52,913 nucleotides of DNA. Source: CAG-492 sp035388585. Lineage in GTDB: Bacteria > Bacillota > Clostridia > TANB77 > CAG-508. The notes beneath the pieces were generated by a model, which was given only the letters and a program-made list of their open reading frames with translations, had not been told where the DNA came from and made no database searches. The position numbers and the translations under genes were made by a program. The stretch is from the NCBI GenBank assembly GCA_035388585.1, contig DAOOQE010000007.1, forward strand, positions 1-52,913. Reading direction: 5' to 3'. Positions 25,160-33,879 of the stretch are shown here, in pieces; position 1 is the first letter of the stretch; every line of letters begins with the position of its first letter.

Positions 25160-26566
25160 ATGGGGGAAGTGAATAAAAAACAAGAAATAGATGACTTATC
25201 AAAATGGTGTATAGATAATATTAATGAAATAAATTTTGAGAAAAAAAACGATATCGAAAAATATGAAAATTTTACTAGAGATATTATGGAAAATAGAATT
25301 GGAAAAATTGATAATAATGAAGCTAAAACAATGGTAATGTTTTTATCGAAAAAAGCAGGTTACAAAGTGGGATTGGATTATAATAGTATTATAAAAAATG
25401 ACTTTGATATTGAAACAATTGAAAAAATTAAGAGTTGTAACCCTGGGGATATTTTAATGGGATTACAAGATATATATTATAATATTGCTAAAGTTTATCA
25501 AGAAAAAATAGTTACTGAAAAAACAGAAAAGTTTACAAAAAAAATGTATTTAATAGCTTTGGAATCAGTTTGTGAAAAAGCTAATCCGAATTTTTATAAT
25601 AAGAATATTAATAATTTTTTAAAAGAGAATAGCATTAAAAAAACTTCACTAAAATTAGGAGTAAAGACAATAAAAAAATATAATAAAAAAATTTATAAAG
25701 AAATAGATAAGGAAAAATTAGAAGAAAAATATGAACAATATAAAAATGATTTCTATAGATATGATGATGACTTTTATGGAAAAGCATCACAAGGAATAGA
25801 ACATATTGATTGGGCGTGCTTTTCTTACATAGAAAATAATCCGGAGATACTAAATAAATATCCAATATTAAAATTAGGATATAATGATGATGGAAGTAAG
25901 AAAAATATTGAAGAATTATTACAAGATAGACAGAATTTAATTGAAAACAAATCAAAAGATAGAGAAAAAATCGATCCATTATATAATACAATTATGAATC
26001 AAACATATTCAGTAATTGAAGGATTAGACATAAAAAAAGATATAGAGTCAATATCAGATTATGTTAAAAAAACAAATAATGTAGATGAATTTATTTATTG
26101 TGCAATGGAATTAAGATTAAATAGAATTAATTGTGATAAAGATGAAAAATCAAAATATTTAAAACCGTTAAGAGAAAAAATTGAACAAAAAGAAATTTCT
26201 GAATTAGTTGATAAAAAAACAGATACAATAAAAGAATATAAAAATAATGACAAAAAAAATAAATTAGAGGATTCTGCTTTACATGAAATAGGAAAAGAAA
26301 TAAATGTTAATTATTTGTTTGAAGAAATAAATGAATTGGATAAAACAAAGAAGATTGATCTTTTAGAACTAAAAAAACATGAAGTTAAATTTATGGAAAT
26401 AGATAAACAGGATAACGTAGAAAAAAAATGGTTACAATCCTTTAAAAATATTGCTGGTAAGGCATTTAAATCAAATAACTATGCTTCAAAAAGAAAAGGT
26501 ATTTTAGATTTTATAAAAAATATAAAACATCTAGAAAATGAAAAAGACGAACCTATAAAAAATTGA
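25160..26566 (+). CDS. Unrecognised 468-residue charged cytosolic protein
   Basis: I do not recognise this protein. It has no signal peptide, no membrane segment and a very high share of Lys, Glu, Asp and Asn. Most of it looks helical, with possible coiled coil at about 165-205 and 340-380. A less charged stretch, ASQGIEHIDWACFSYIENNP (about 212-231), may be the conserved core. AAAGGAG precedes the ATG. It follows the fatty-acid terminator, so it starts a new unit, and another unknown gene (26769) follows on the same strand. A role with that gene is only suggested by position. Confidence 0.75.
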   Translation: MGEVNKKQEIDDLSKWCIDNINEINFEKKNDIEKYENFTRDIMENRIGKIDNNEAKTMVMFLSKKAGYKVGLDYNSIIKNDFDIETIEKIKSCNPGDILMGLQDIYYNIAKVYQEKIVTEKTEKFTKKMYLIALESVCEKANPNFYNKNINNFLKENSIKKTSLKLGVKTIKKYNKKIYKEIDKEKLEEKYEQYKNDFYRYDDDFYGKASQGIEHIDWACFSYIENNPEILNKYPILKLGYNDDGSKKNIEELLQDRQNLIENKSKDREKIDPLYNTIMNQTYSVIEGLDIKKDIESISDYVKKTNNVDEFIYCAMELRLNRINCDKDEKSKYLKPLREKIEQKEISELVDKKTDTIKEYKNNDKKNKLEDSALHEIGKEINVNYLFEEINELDKTKKIDLLELKKHEVKFMEIDKQDNVEKKWLQSFKNIAGKAFKSNNYASKRKGILDFIKNIKHLENEKDEPIKN

Positions 26567-26700
26567 TAAAATAACTGAAATTAAAAAAATTGAATTAAAT
26601 AAACAATTAATATTGAATTAATTAAAAAATCAAGATTGAATTAATTAAACAATTAAGATTGAATTAATTAAAAAATTAAATACTAGTTAAATTCAATTAA
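26554..26700 (+). repeat. 23-bp tandem repeat after the 25160 gene
   Basis: Units of 23 bp (26609-26631, 26632-26654, 26655-26677) read AAGATTGAATTAATTAAACA or close to it, with weaker units before them. The first weak unit appears to include the AATTGA that carries the stop codon of the 25160 gene. An inverted TTAAATTCAATT follows, so the end of the array may fold back. Confidence 0.65.
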
Positions 26701-26768
26701 TTTTAAAATATAGAGAGTTAAAATGTAAATAATTAAATTTATAATACATAATGAATGGAGGATTAATT

Positions 26769-27242
26769 TTGGAGGAGAATTATAGAAAAGCTTTTTCAGA
26801 AGTTAGTGAAGTTCTTAAAGCAATGCCAGATAATCTTTTAAAGAAAATACCAAATAAATTTATAGATATAGTAGAAAAAGAAAAACTGGATAATTACAAA
26901 ATCAGATTATATGATAATATAGAAGAACAAGTATTTAGTGAAGAAGCAACAATAATTTTAGGCATAATTTATAAGGATTTTCTTTGTGATGAAAATGAAA
27001 GAAATCAATTAGAAATAATAGATAATGAAAAAATAAGAATATATGAAGATGAATTAAGAGCAAAATTTAATCCTGATAATATTTTTAATATTAATGAAGA
27101 AGAAAAGAAATTAAATAGTGATATTTTTGACTTAAAAGAAGAGAATATGAGCCAAAACTTTTTAATAGAATATAAAGAACAAACTTTTTTAATGAAAATA
27201 TTTGAAAAAATAAAAAATTTATTTAAAAGAAAAAAACAGTAA
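26769..27242 (+). CDS. Unrecognised 157-residue acidic protein with basic tail
   Basis: Starts MEENYRKAFSEVSEVLKAMP and contains KIPNKFIDIVE, FSEEATIILGIIYKDFLCD and a C-terminal basic/hydrophobic tail (MKIFEKIKNLFKRKKQ). Short proteins with this N-terminal pattern are common and unannotated in gut Clostridia; no function is known to me. The tail could bind membrane or nucleic acid. TTG 26769 is the likely start because TGGAGG lies 7 nt upstream; ATG 26751 would sit before that site. Four tandem copies of its 3' end follow. Confidence 0.75.
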   Translation: MEENYRKAFSEVSEVLKAMPDNLLKKIPNKFIDIVEKEKLDNYKIRLYDNIEEQVFSEEATIILGIIYKDFLCDENERNQLEIIDNEKIRIYEDELRAKFNPDNIFNINEEEKKLNSDIFDLKEENMSQNFLIEYKEQTFLMKIFEKIKNLFKRKKQ

Positions 27243-27385
27243 AATAAATGAGACATAATTAGTTAATAAAAAAAATAGTAAAATCAATGAGCCATAATTA
27301 GTTAATAAAGAAAAAAATAGTAAAATCAATGGCCATAATTAGTTAATAAAGAAAAAAATAGTAAAATCAATGAGCCATAATTAGC
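27229..27385 (+). repeat. Tandem repeat copying the 3' end of the 26769 gene
   Basis: Nearly four units of about 41 bp (starts near 27229, 27270, 27310, 27351). Unit 1 holds the last codons and the stop; all share AGTAAAATCAATGAGCCATA or a close variant and ATTAGTTAATAAA. The last unit supplies the left arm of the terminator at 27369. Confidence 0.85.
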
Positions 27386-27403
27386 AAATTATAAAGGCTC
27401 ATT
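27369..27403. terminator. Bidirectional terminator between convergent genes
   Basis: AATGAGCC (27369-27376) pairs with GGCTCATT (27396-27403), with an inner ATAATT / AATTAT stem and a T-rich flank on the plus strand (TTTTATATT). On the minus strand it falls just after the stop of the Crp/Fnr gene. It serves the 26769 gene and perhaps the regulator. Confidence 0.75.
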
Positions 27404-27408
27404 TTATA

Positions 27409-28035
27409 TTATAGCATTGTAATCATGTTGTTTTTTGTTTTCTTAATAATTTTTTCATCTTTTAGTCTTTTTAATTCTCTCATCATTGCACTTCTCTCAA
27501 TCATTAAATAATCGGCCAGGTCAGTTAAAGAAAATGGAATTTCAAATGTTTTATTATTATTTTCTATAGACAAGTTGTTAAAATAAGTTATCAATTTATC
27601 TCTAACTCCTTTATATGTAAGTAAAAGCATTCTAAAATTTTGCTCTGCTATACTGTTTAATATTAAATCAGGAAAATTTCTTAAAATATCAATATGATAT
27701 GAACATGTTTTATTACATCTCTCAGCTGATTCATACGGATAAAAAAGTACTTTGCATTTTTTTTTTGCAAGCACAAAAAGTTCACGATCCATATATATTT
27801 TAAATAATGCTTCACCAAAAATTTCATTTTTTCTATAGTAGTATAGTATTTTTTTATTTCCATCTTTATCATAAGTAATTAATTGAGCTTCACCTTCTAT
27901 TAGAATACAAAATTGATTTCTTTTAATAAGAAATGTAGTTATAACCTCATCAGATTCAAATTCCTTTACTTCAGTTAGATAACAATTTTGTTGTAATTTA
28001 CTTATAAAATTACACACATTAAAATTTCTTTTCAT
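27409..28035 (-). CDS. Crp/Fnr family transcription regulator
   Basis: A 208-residue regulator with an N-terminal cyclic-nucleotide-binding-like beta barrel (about 10-115, with ILIEGEAQLITYDKDGNKK and NEIFGEALF), a dimer helix, and a C-terminal helix-turn-helix (SLTDLADYLMIERSAMMREL, about 168-187). It has several cysteines (C8, C18, and CNKTC near 108-112), so a redox or metal signal is possible, but no known Fnr cluster pattern is seen. It faces nrdD across a 246-bp spacer that has two copies of the palindrome GTTGCYATAGCAAC. One overlaps its own promoter and one lies before nrdD, so it probably controls both. Confidence 0.9.
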   Translation of the reverse strand: MKRNFNVCNFISKLQQNCYLTEVKEFESDEVITTFLIKRNQFCILIEGEAQLITYDKDGNKKILYYYRKNEIFGEALFKIYMDRELFVLAKKKCKVLFYPYESAERCNKTCSYHIDILRNFPDLILNSIAEQNFRMLLLTYKGVRDKLITYFNNLSIENNNKTFEIPFSLTDLADYLMIERSAMMRELKRLKDEKIIKKTKNNMITML

Positions 28036-28053
28036 AATATCACCCAGTAAAAT

Positions 28054-28082
28054 ATATCATAAAAAAGTTGCCATAGCAACAA
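28054..28082 (-). promoter_or_regulatory. Promoter and operator of the Crp/Fnr gene
   Basis: On the minus strand TTGTTG (28082-28077), a 17-bp spacer and TGATAT (28059-28054) form a plausible promoter. The operator palindrome GTTGCCATAGCAAC (28067-28080, one mismatch between arms) lies inside it, which would suit autorepression. Site and promoter are read from sequence; binding is inferred. Confidence 0.6.
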
Positions 28083-28200
28083 TTATAATAATTTGTATTG
28101 AAGAATTAATATATATAAGATTGAATTTATTGTAATATAATTGTAATTTATCTTGGAAGCATTATAAACAGAGGATTATAGTTGATAATATAAATAAAGC

Positions 28201-28230
28201 CAATAAAAGTTGCTATAGCAACTTTTATTG
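28201..28230. promoter_or_regulatory. Perfect 30-bp palindrome, putative operator of nrdD
   Basis: A perfect inverted repeat with no spacer, centred at 28215.5. Its core is GTTGCTATAGCAAC (28209-28222), the same core as near the divergent regulator. A TAAAAT at 28245-28250 could be a -10, with no good -35. The palindrome centre would then be about 41.5 bp before the transcript start, the usual distance for a Crp-type activator. The alternative that it only acts as an RNA hairpin is weaker, because no T-run follows. Confidence 0.7.
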
Positions 28231-28281
28231 ATTTAAAACTCCAGTAAAATAATAATAACATTAAATAAGGAGGAAAAGTTA

Positions 28282-30582
28282 ATGCAAGTAATAAAAAGAG
28301 ATGGAAGAATAATGGAATTTAATAAGGAAAGAATAATAGATGCTGTTACAAAAGCAATGGCACAAACCGTTGGTGGAGTTGATATTGCGTTTGCTAACAA
28401 AATTGCAACTGCTGTAGAAAGAACAATTGATAATAAAGAACAAGTAACAGTATATGAAATTCAAGATATTGTTGAAAAAAAATTAATGGGTTCTAATAGA
28501 AAAGAAGTGGCTCAGAGTTATATAACATACAGATATAATAGAGATGTTGCGAGGAAATCAAAAACAAAAGAAATATTTCTAGATATAATAGGAGCAAAAT
28601 CAAATGATATAACAAGAGAAAATGCTAATATGAATGCAGATACCCCAGCAGGTATGATGATGAAATTTGCATCAGAAACAACCAAACCATTTGTAGATGA
28701 TTTTTTGTTAACATCCGAAGCTAGAGATTCAGTTAAGAATGGATATATTCATATTCATGATAAAGATTATTATCCAACAAAATCTTTAACATGCTTGCAA
28801 CACCCTTTAGATAAAATATTGAAACAAGGATTTAGGGCAGGACATGGAGCATCAAGGCCAGCAAAAAGAATTGAAACAGCAAGTATTTTAGGATGTATTT
28901 CTATGGAAACAATACAAAATGAAATGCATGGTGGACAAGCGATTCCAGCATTTGACTATTTTTTAGCTCCATTTGTAAAAATGACTTTTAAAGAAGAAAT
29001 AAAGAAGCTAGGTGAAGATTTCGAAATAGATGTATCACATCTAATAGAACATCAACCAGAAGATTATATAAAAAAAGATACTAATGGGATTAAAGGTGAT
29101 GAAAGAATTATTCAAATTGCTACAAATAGAACTGTAGATAGAGTACATCAATCTATGGAAGCATTTATTCATAATATGAATACTATTCACTCAAGAGGAG
29201 GAAATCAAGTTGTTTTTAGTTCTATAAATTATGGTACAGATACAACCCCAGAGGGAAGATGTGTTATTAGAGAAATACTACAATCTACTTATGAAGGTGT
29301 TGGAAACTCAGAAACTCCAATTTTTCCAATACAAATTTGGAAGAAAAAAAGAGGTATAAATTATTTGCCAGAAGATAAAAATTATGATTTATATGAGTTT
29401 TCTTGCAAAGTTGCAGCAAAAAGATTTTTTCCAAATTACTTAAATTTAGATTCTTCATTTAATCAAAATGAGAAATGGAAAAAAGAAGATCCAAGAAGAT
29501 GGTATTATGAATGTGCAACAATGGGTTGTAGAACTAGAGTTTATGAAAATAGGCATGGAGAAAAAACATCAGTTTCAAGAGGGAATTTATCTTTTACAAC
29601 ACTGAATTTACCTAAAATAGCTATTGAATCAGCAATCAAAGCTCAAGAAAAACTTGGTATAAAATTTGATTTAGGAACAGGAAGTCATGATAAAATGACA
29701 GAACAATATAAAAAAAGTGTAAAAAAAATATTTATGAGTGAATTAGAAAAATATACTACAATTATATCTCATCAATTATACGAAAGATTCAAGTTTCAGG
29801 GAACAGCTATTGCAAAACAGTTTCCATTGCTAATGGAAGGAATGTGGATGGATAGCGAAAAATTATCACCAAATGACACTATAGAAGATGTTATAAAACA
29901 TGGTTCTCTAAGTATTGGATTTATAGGTTTAGCAGAGTGTCTAATTACATTAACAGGAAAACATCATGGAGAATCTGAAGAATCTCAAAAATTAGGAATT
30001 GAAATAATTTCTGAGATGAGAGAATTAACTAAAGAATTTTCTGATAAATATAATTTAAATTATTCAGTTATTGCAACACCAGCAGAAGGGCTTGCAGGAA
30101 GATTTACAAAAATGGATAAAAAACAATATGGAATAATTCCAGGTGTAACAGACAGAAATTACTATACAAATAGTAGTCATGTACCAGTTTGGTATAAGTG
30201 TACAGCAGAAAATAAGGCTAAAATAGAGGCTCCATATCATGAATTATGTAGAGCAGGCCATATTTTTTATATAGAATTAGACGGAGATGCAACTCATAAT
30301 CCTTCAACAATTAAAGCAGTTGTAAATATGATGGACAAATATAATATGGGATATGGAAGTATTAATCATACAAGAACAAGATGTATGGATTGTGGATTTG
30401 AAAATGCAGATTCTAATTTGGTGAGATGTCCAAAATGTGGAAGTACAAATATAGATACTATTCAAAGAATAACAGGATATCTAGTTGGAACAACATCACG
30501 TTGGAATAATGGAAAACTTTCTGAATTAAAAGATAGAGTTATACATACAGGATTTGATTCAAATGAGTGTATAATAGAATAA
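28282..30582 (+). CDS. nrdD: Anaerobic (class III) ribonucleoside-triphosphate reductase
   Basis: Glycyl-radical enzyme that reduces ribonucleoside triphosphates for DNA synthesis without oxygen. The N-terminal ATP-cone allosteric domain is at about 1-90 (MQVIKRDGRIMEFNKERI). The large catalytic barrel follows, then the C-terminal four-Cys zinc site (CMDC near 701 and CPKC near 715). The glycyl radical site is in RITGYLVG (Gly about 732). The 766-residue length is normal. AAGGAGG precedes the ATG. Its activase nrdG, normally next, is not seen, and the 100-N gap begins 26 bp after the stop. Confidence 0.96.
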   Translation: MQVIKRDGRIMEFNKERIIDAVTKAMAQTVGGVDIAFANKIATAVERTIDNKEQVTVYEIQDIVEKKLMGSNRKEVAQSYITYRYNRDVARKSKTKEIFLDIIGAKSNDITRENANMNADTPAGMMMKFASETTKPFVDDFLLTSEARDSVKNGYIHIHDKDYYPTKSLTCLQHPLDKILKQGFRAGHGASRPAKRIETASILGCISMETIQNEMHGGQAIPAFDYFLAPFVKMTFKEEIKKLGEDFEIDVSHLIEHQPEDYIKKDTNGIKGDERIIQIATNRTVDRVHQSMEAFIHNMNTIHSRGGNQVVFSSINYGTDTTPEGRCVIREILQSTYEGVGNSETPIFPIQIWKKKRGINYLPEDKNYDLYEFSCKVAAKRFFPNYLNLDSSFNQNEKWKKEDPRRWYYECATMGCRTRVYENRHGEKTSVSRGNLSFTTLNLPKIAIESAIKAQEKLGIKFDLGTGSHDKMTEQYKKSVKKIFMSELEKYTTIISHQLYERFKFQGTAIAKQFPLLMEGMWMDSEKLSPNDTIEDVIKHGSLSIGFIGLAECLITLTGKHHGESEESQKLGIEIISEMRELTKEFSDKYNLNYSVIATPAEGLAGRFTKMDKKQYGIIPGVTDRNYYTNSSHVPVWYKCTAENKAKIEAPYHELCRAGHIFYIELDGDATHNPSTIKAVVNMMDKYNMGYGSINHTRTRCMDCGFENADSNLVRCPKCGSTNIDTIQRITGYLVGTTSRWNNGKLSELKDRVIHTGFDSNECIIE

Positions 30583-30608
30583 AAAAATATATGTTACATG
30601 AAAAAAAT

Positions 30609-30708
30609 NNNNNNNNNNNNNNNNNNNNNNNNNNNNNNNNNNNNNNNNNNNNNNNNNNNNNNNNNNNNNNNNNNNNNNNNNNNNNNNNNNNNNNNNNNNN
30701 NNNNNNNN
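30609..30708. other. Scaffold gap of 100 N
   Basis: Exactly 100 N, the usual placeholder for a gap of unknown size. It lies between the nrdD stop and a protein whose N-terminus is missing, so nrdG and the start of that protein may be lost here. Confidence 0.98.
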
Positions 30709-31367
30709 ACATAAGTAATGTAAGAGGTATAAATTCAACATTGAATTTTTCTTATAATACGAATATAGAAAATTCAAAACTAGGAATGAATATTGAAACA
30801 AAAACTAATTTAAAACAAATAGAGTGTAAGGTTATTAATGGAAGAAAAATAAATGTAAAAGCAATTTTAGATAATGAGGTTAAGATTTTTTCGGATGAAA
30901 ACATTGAATTTATAAGACAGGTTGATAATATAAAAAACCTTCAAATGCTAAATGAAGAAATTCAAATTAATTCATTATTAGGTAAAGGTAAAACAAAAGT
31001 ATATGCAAAAGATACAATAATGATTGATAATACATATAATCTTTCCGATATAATGAAATGTACTGTAGACTTAATTGATAAAGAAACCAAAACCAGTTAT
31101 AATAAGGTACTTGCAAAAGCAGACACAAATATTAATATTTTATATCTAACTGAGGATAATAGATTAAATGAGGTTAAGGCTCAAATACCAATAATGGGAT
31201 TTGTTGATATGCAAAATGTATCTGATAATAATATTTGTGATACTAATTATAAAATTAAGAACATAATAATAAAACCAAACTCTATAGATAAACACTCGAT
31301 ATATATTGAGGTTGAAATTGAAATTATAAGAAAATCTGCATTTAAAATGTTTATTGCAATTTTGTAG
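30709..31367 (+). CDS. SPOCS (DUF3794) domain protein, N-terminus lost in gap
   Basis: At least 219 residues, open from the gap to a stop at 31365-31367. The C-terminal half shows the SPOCS/DUF3794 pattern: GKGKTKVYAKDTIMID, then KVLAKADTNINILYLTED and IPIMGFVDMQNV. SPOCS domains occur in SipL and other spore-coat or spore-morphogenesis proteins of Clostridia. A LysM domain is not visible, but the N-terminal region is unsequenced or variable. It may be a remnant of sporulation like the spoVA pieces at 35783-36256, or a related surface protein. The ORF that appears to start in nrdD and cross the N run is an artefact. Confidence 0.7.
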
Positions 31368-31455
31368 AGGATGTATGAGTTCTTTTTCATTTTAATTTAG
31401 GCTTGAATAACCAGGTCTAACAGATAAATTAAGTTATATTAATTAATGAAAAATT

Positions 31456-31640
31456 AATAGCAATATTTATTAAAAAAAGAGCTAAGCAAAAAGTTAAAAG
31501 CAATTTTATTAAAAAAAGAAAAAATCAAAGGCAGATTTATTAAAAAATCAAAGGAATTTAAATAAAATAATGTTTTTTTTCGATTTTTGTGTTAAAATAA
31601 TAATAAAATTGTGTGTTAAAATAATAACTTAACGAAAGGA
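31456..31640 (+). repeat. Degenerate tandem repeats before the rRNA methyltransferase
   Basis: Three loose units with AGCAATTTTATTAAAAAAAG or close variants (near 31458, 31500, 31531), then two copies of GTGTTAAAATAATAA (near 31592 and 31613). The second pair includes TAAAAT boxes and may be a duplicated promoter element. The 279-bp spacer holds no gene. Confidence 0.5.
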
Positions 31641-31646
31641 AAAAGA

Positions 31647-32429
31647 ATGCAAATCATAACAAGTAAGGATAATGAATATATAAAAGAAATAAAAAAATTA
31701 CAGGAGAAAAAATATAGGGATTTATATAAAAAATTTATAGTAGAGGGAAATAGGATTATAGAAGATGCTATAAAAGAGAACGCAAATATAGAAACAATTG
31801 TAATTTGTGAAGATTGTGTGAAAAATCTAGATAAAAAACTAATGTATGAAATTGCAAAATACAATTGTTTATATGTATCGGAAAAAGTTTTTAACTCTTT
31901 GACTGATGTTACTAATCCGCAAGGAATACTGGCAGTTGTATCAATTAATAGAAATAAAAATAAAATAGAGTATTTAGATGATATTATTGTAGTGTTAGAT
32001 GGAATACAAGACCCGGGTAATCTAGGAACAATACTAAGAACAGTAGATAGCGCAGATTTAAAACAAATTATTGTTTCAGAAAATACAGCTGATTGTTATA
32101 ATCCTAAAGTTGTAAGATCAACAATGGGCGGAATATTTAGAGTAAATGTTATAAAGAGTGATAATTTAGTTAAGGATTTATTGGAAATAAAAAAACAAGG
32201 ATTTGATGTTGTAGTTTCATCACTTGATGCAGAAAAAAGTGTATATGATATTAAATTCAGTAAAAAGGTAATAGTAATAGGAAATGAAGCAAATGGAGTA
32301 TCAAAAGATATAATGGAAATCGCTGATATAAAAGCTAAAATTCCGATGCTAGGTAAAACGGAGAGCTTAAATGCATCTGTGGCTGCAGGAATTTTTATTT
32401 ATGAATATGTAAGAAATTATAATAAATAG
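31647..32429 (+). CDS. TrmH/SpoU family RNA 2'-O-methyltransferase
   Basis: A 260-residue SPOUT-fold methyltransferase that uses SAM to methylate ribose in rRNA or tRNA. It has an N-terminal substrate-binding domain (about 1-95) and the three SPOUT motifs: LDGIQDPGNLGTILRT (about 113-128), VIGNEANGVS (about 208-217) and LGKTESLNASVAAGI (about 230-244). AAAGGA precedes the ATG. A second member of the family, closer to RlmB, is at 50280. The exact target nucleotide cannot be assigned. Confidence 0.92.
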   Translation: MQIITSKDNEYIKEIKKLQEKKYRDLYKKFIVEGNRIIEDAIKENANIETIVICEDCVKNLDKKLMYEIAKYNCLYVSEKVFNSLTDVTNPQGILAVVSINRNKNKIEYLDDIIVVLDGIQDPGNLGTILRTVDSADLKQIIVSENTADCYNPKVVRSTMGGIFRVNVIKSDNLVKDLLEIKKQGFDVVVSSLDAEKSVYDIKFSKKVIVIGNEANGVSKDIMEIADIKAKIPMLGKTESLNASVAAGIFIYEYVRNYNK

Positions 32430-32637
32430 TGAATTTATAGATGGATTTCTAGAATTGAATAAAAATATTTTGTTGTTGTATTCATATTGCCATCTTATCA
32501 GATGTGTTTCTAGCACTATATAATGTTATATAAGCATTTTAAATTGAGTTTAATCTGAGTTTGAGTTGATTGTTAAAATGTATATAAAAATATAATGATT
32601 AATTTATTTTAGTATAGAAAGGGGATTATAATATATA

Positions 32638-32698
32638 TTTTGAATGTGTATGTATTTATAATATAAGCAAATTTGAATGTATATATTTATATAGTAAA
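32638..32698 (+). repeat. Direct repeat in the mnmA leader
   Basis: Two related copies, TTTTGAATGTGTATGTATTT (from 32638) and TTTGAATGTATATATTTATA (from 32672), fill the stretch between a GAAAGGGG and the mnmA ATG. The duplication may have separated an older ribosome-binding site from the gene. Confidence 0.55.
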
Positions 32699-32700
32699 AA

Positions 32701-33750
32701 ATGAAAAAAAGAGTATTATTGGGAATGAGTGGTGGAGTAGACAGTTCTGTTTCTGCAATACTATTAAAAAAAGAAGGATATGAAGTAATAGGAGCTACAA
32801 TAAAAATGTGGAAACCTAAAGGTTGTGAAAATATTGCAAGTATTGAGGATGCCCAAAAAGTTGCAAAACAGATAGGAATAGAGCATATTATAATAGAAAG
32901 TGAAGAATTATTTACTGAAAAAGTAATAAATAATTTTATTAACTGCTATGAAATTGGAAAAACACCAAATCCTTGTATAGAATGTAATAAATATATAAAA
33001 TTTGGTATATTTTTAGAAAAGGCTAATGAGCTGAATTGTGATTATATAGCGACAGGGCATTATGCAAAAGTTGAATTTTCTGAAAAGTTTAATCAAATAG
33101 TTTTAAAAAAGGCGATTTCAGAATCAAAAGATCAATCATATTTTCTATATGGAATATCAAAAGATGCATTACCTAGAATTATTTTTCCTCTAGAAAAAAT
33201 AGAATCAAAAGAAGATGTAAGAAAAATAGCAGAAGAAAATAACTTATGTGTTGCTAAAAAATCTGATAGTCAAGAAGTTTGTTTTATACCAGATAATGAT
33301 TATGGGAAATTTTTAGAAGAAAATTTAGATGAATTACCAAATAAAGGGAAAATCATTTTAAAAGATGGTACTATTTTAGGAGAACATAAGGGATTAATAT
33401 ATTACACAATAGGACAGAGAAAGGGTCTGGGAGTTGCATACAAAGAACCATTATATGTATTAGAATTAGATAGGAAAAATAATCAAGTTATTGTTGGAAT
33501 TGAAAAAGAGCTATATACAAGAGAATTTTATGTTTCTGAATTGAATTTTTTAATTGATATTGATTTGTCTTTGCCAATAGAGGTTTATGCAAAAGTAAGA
33601 TATAGAGCCAGACCAGCCAAGGCAAAAATTGAAGTTTTAGATAATAATAGTGCAAAAATAGTTTTTGATGAACCTCAAAGAGCTATAACACCAGGACAAT
33701 CAGTAGTTTTTTATTTAGATGAAATGGTTCTTGGCGGGGGTAAAATATAG
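32701..33750 (+). CDS. mnmA: tRNA-specific 2-thiouridylase MnmA
   Basis: Adds sulfur to U34 of Lys, Glu and Gln tRNAs, using ATP and a persulfide relay. The PP-loop SGGVDSS is at residues 10-16. The first catalytic Cys is in NPCIECNKYIKF (about 92-103) and the second in SQEVCF (about 193), with SKDQSYFL and GQRKGLG as family marks. The 349-residue length is normal. No ribosome-binding site lies just before the ATG; GAAAGGGG is about 80 nt upstream, with a direct repeat between. The sulfur donor gene (a cysteine desulfurase) is not adjacent. Confidence 0.95.
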   Translation: MKKRVLLGMSGGVDSSVSAILLKKEGYEVIGATIKMWKPKGCENIASIEDAQKVAKQIGIEHIIIESEELFTEKVINNFINCYEIGKTPNPCIECNKYIKFGIFLEKANELNCDYIATGHYAKVEFSEKFNQIVLKKAISESKDQSYFLYGISKDALPRIIFPLEKIESKEDVRKIAEENNLCVAKKSDSQEVCFIPDNDYGKFLEENLDELPNKGKIILKDGTILGEHKGLIYYTIGQRKGLGVAYKEPLYVLELDRKNNQVIVGIEKELYTREFYVSELNFLIDIDLSLPIEVYAKVRYRARPAKAKIEVLDNNSAKIVFDEPQRAITPGQSVVFYLDEMVLGGGKI

Positions 33751-33795
33751 TCAATTTTAAAAATTCATAATTTATAAAATCGTCAAGTATAAAGT

Positions 33796-33816
33796 TAAAT
33801 GCAATTCTGTAAGTTA
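33796..33816 (+). repeat. Fragment of the dispersed intergenic repeat
   Basis: AAATGCAATTCTGTAAGTTA matches the centre of the repeat family. It lies about 28 bp before the infC promoter, keeping the pattern of copies placed just 5' of promoters. Short, so weaker than other copies. Confidence 0.4.
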
Positions 33817-33843
33817 AAAATAATGAAAAAAATTAAAAAAGTA

Positions 33844-33875
33844 TTGACAAATAAGACAAAATGTTATAATATAAT
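33844..33875 (+). promoter_or_regulatory. Promoter of the infC-rpmI-rplT operon
   Basis: TTGACA (33844-33849) upstream of overlapping -10 candidates: TATAAT at 33865 (15-bp spacer), TAATAT at 33867 (17 bp) and TATAAT at 33870 (20 bp). A start within 33877-33883 is likely. Confidence 0.7.
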
Positions 33876-33879
33876 AATG

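Noticed and set aside
30559..30801. ORFs running through the N gap on both strands
   Set aside because: The N run has unknown length and content, so the frames on its two sides cannot be joined.
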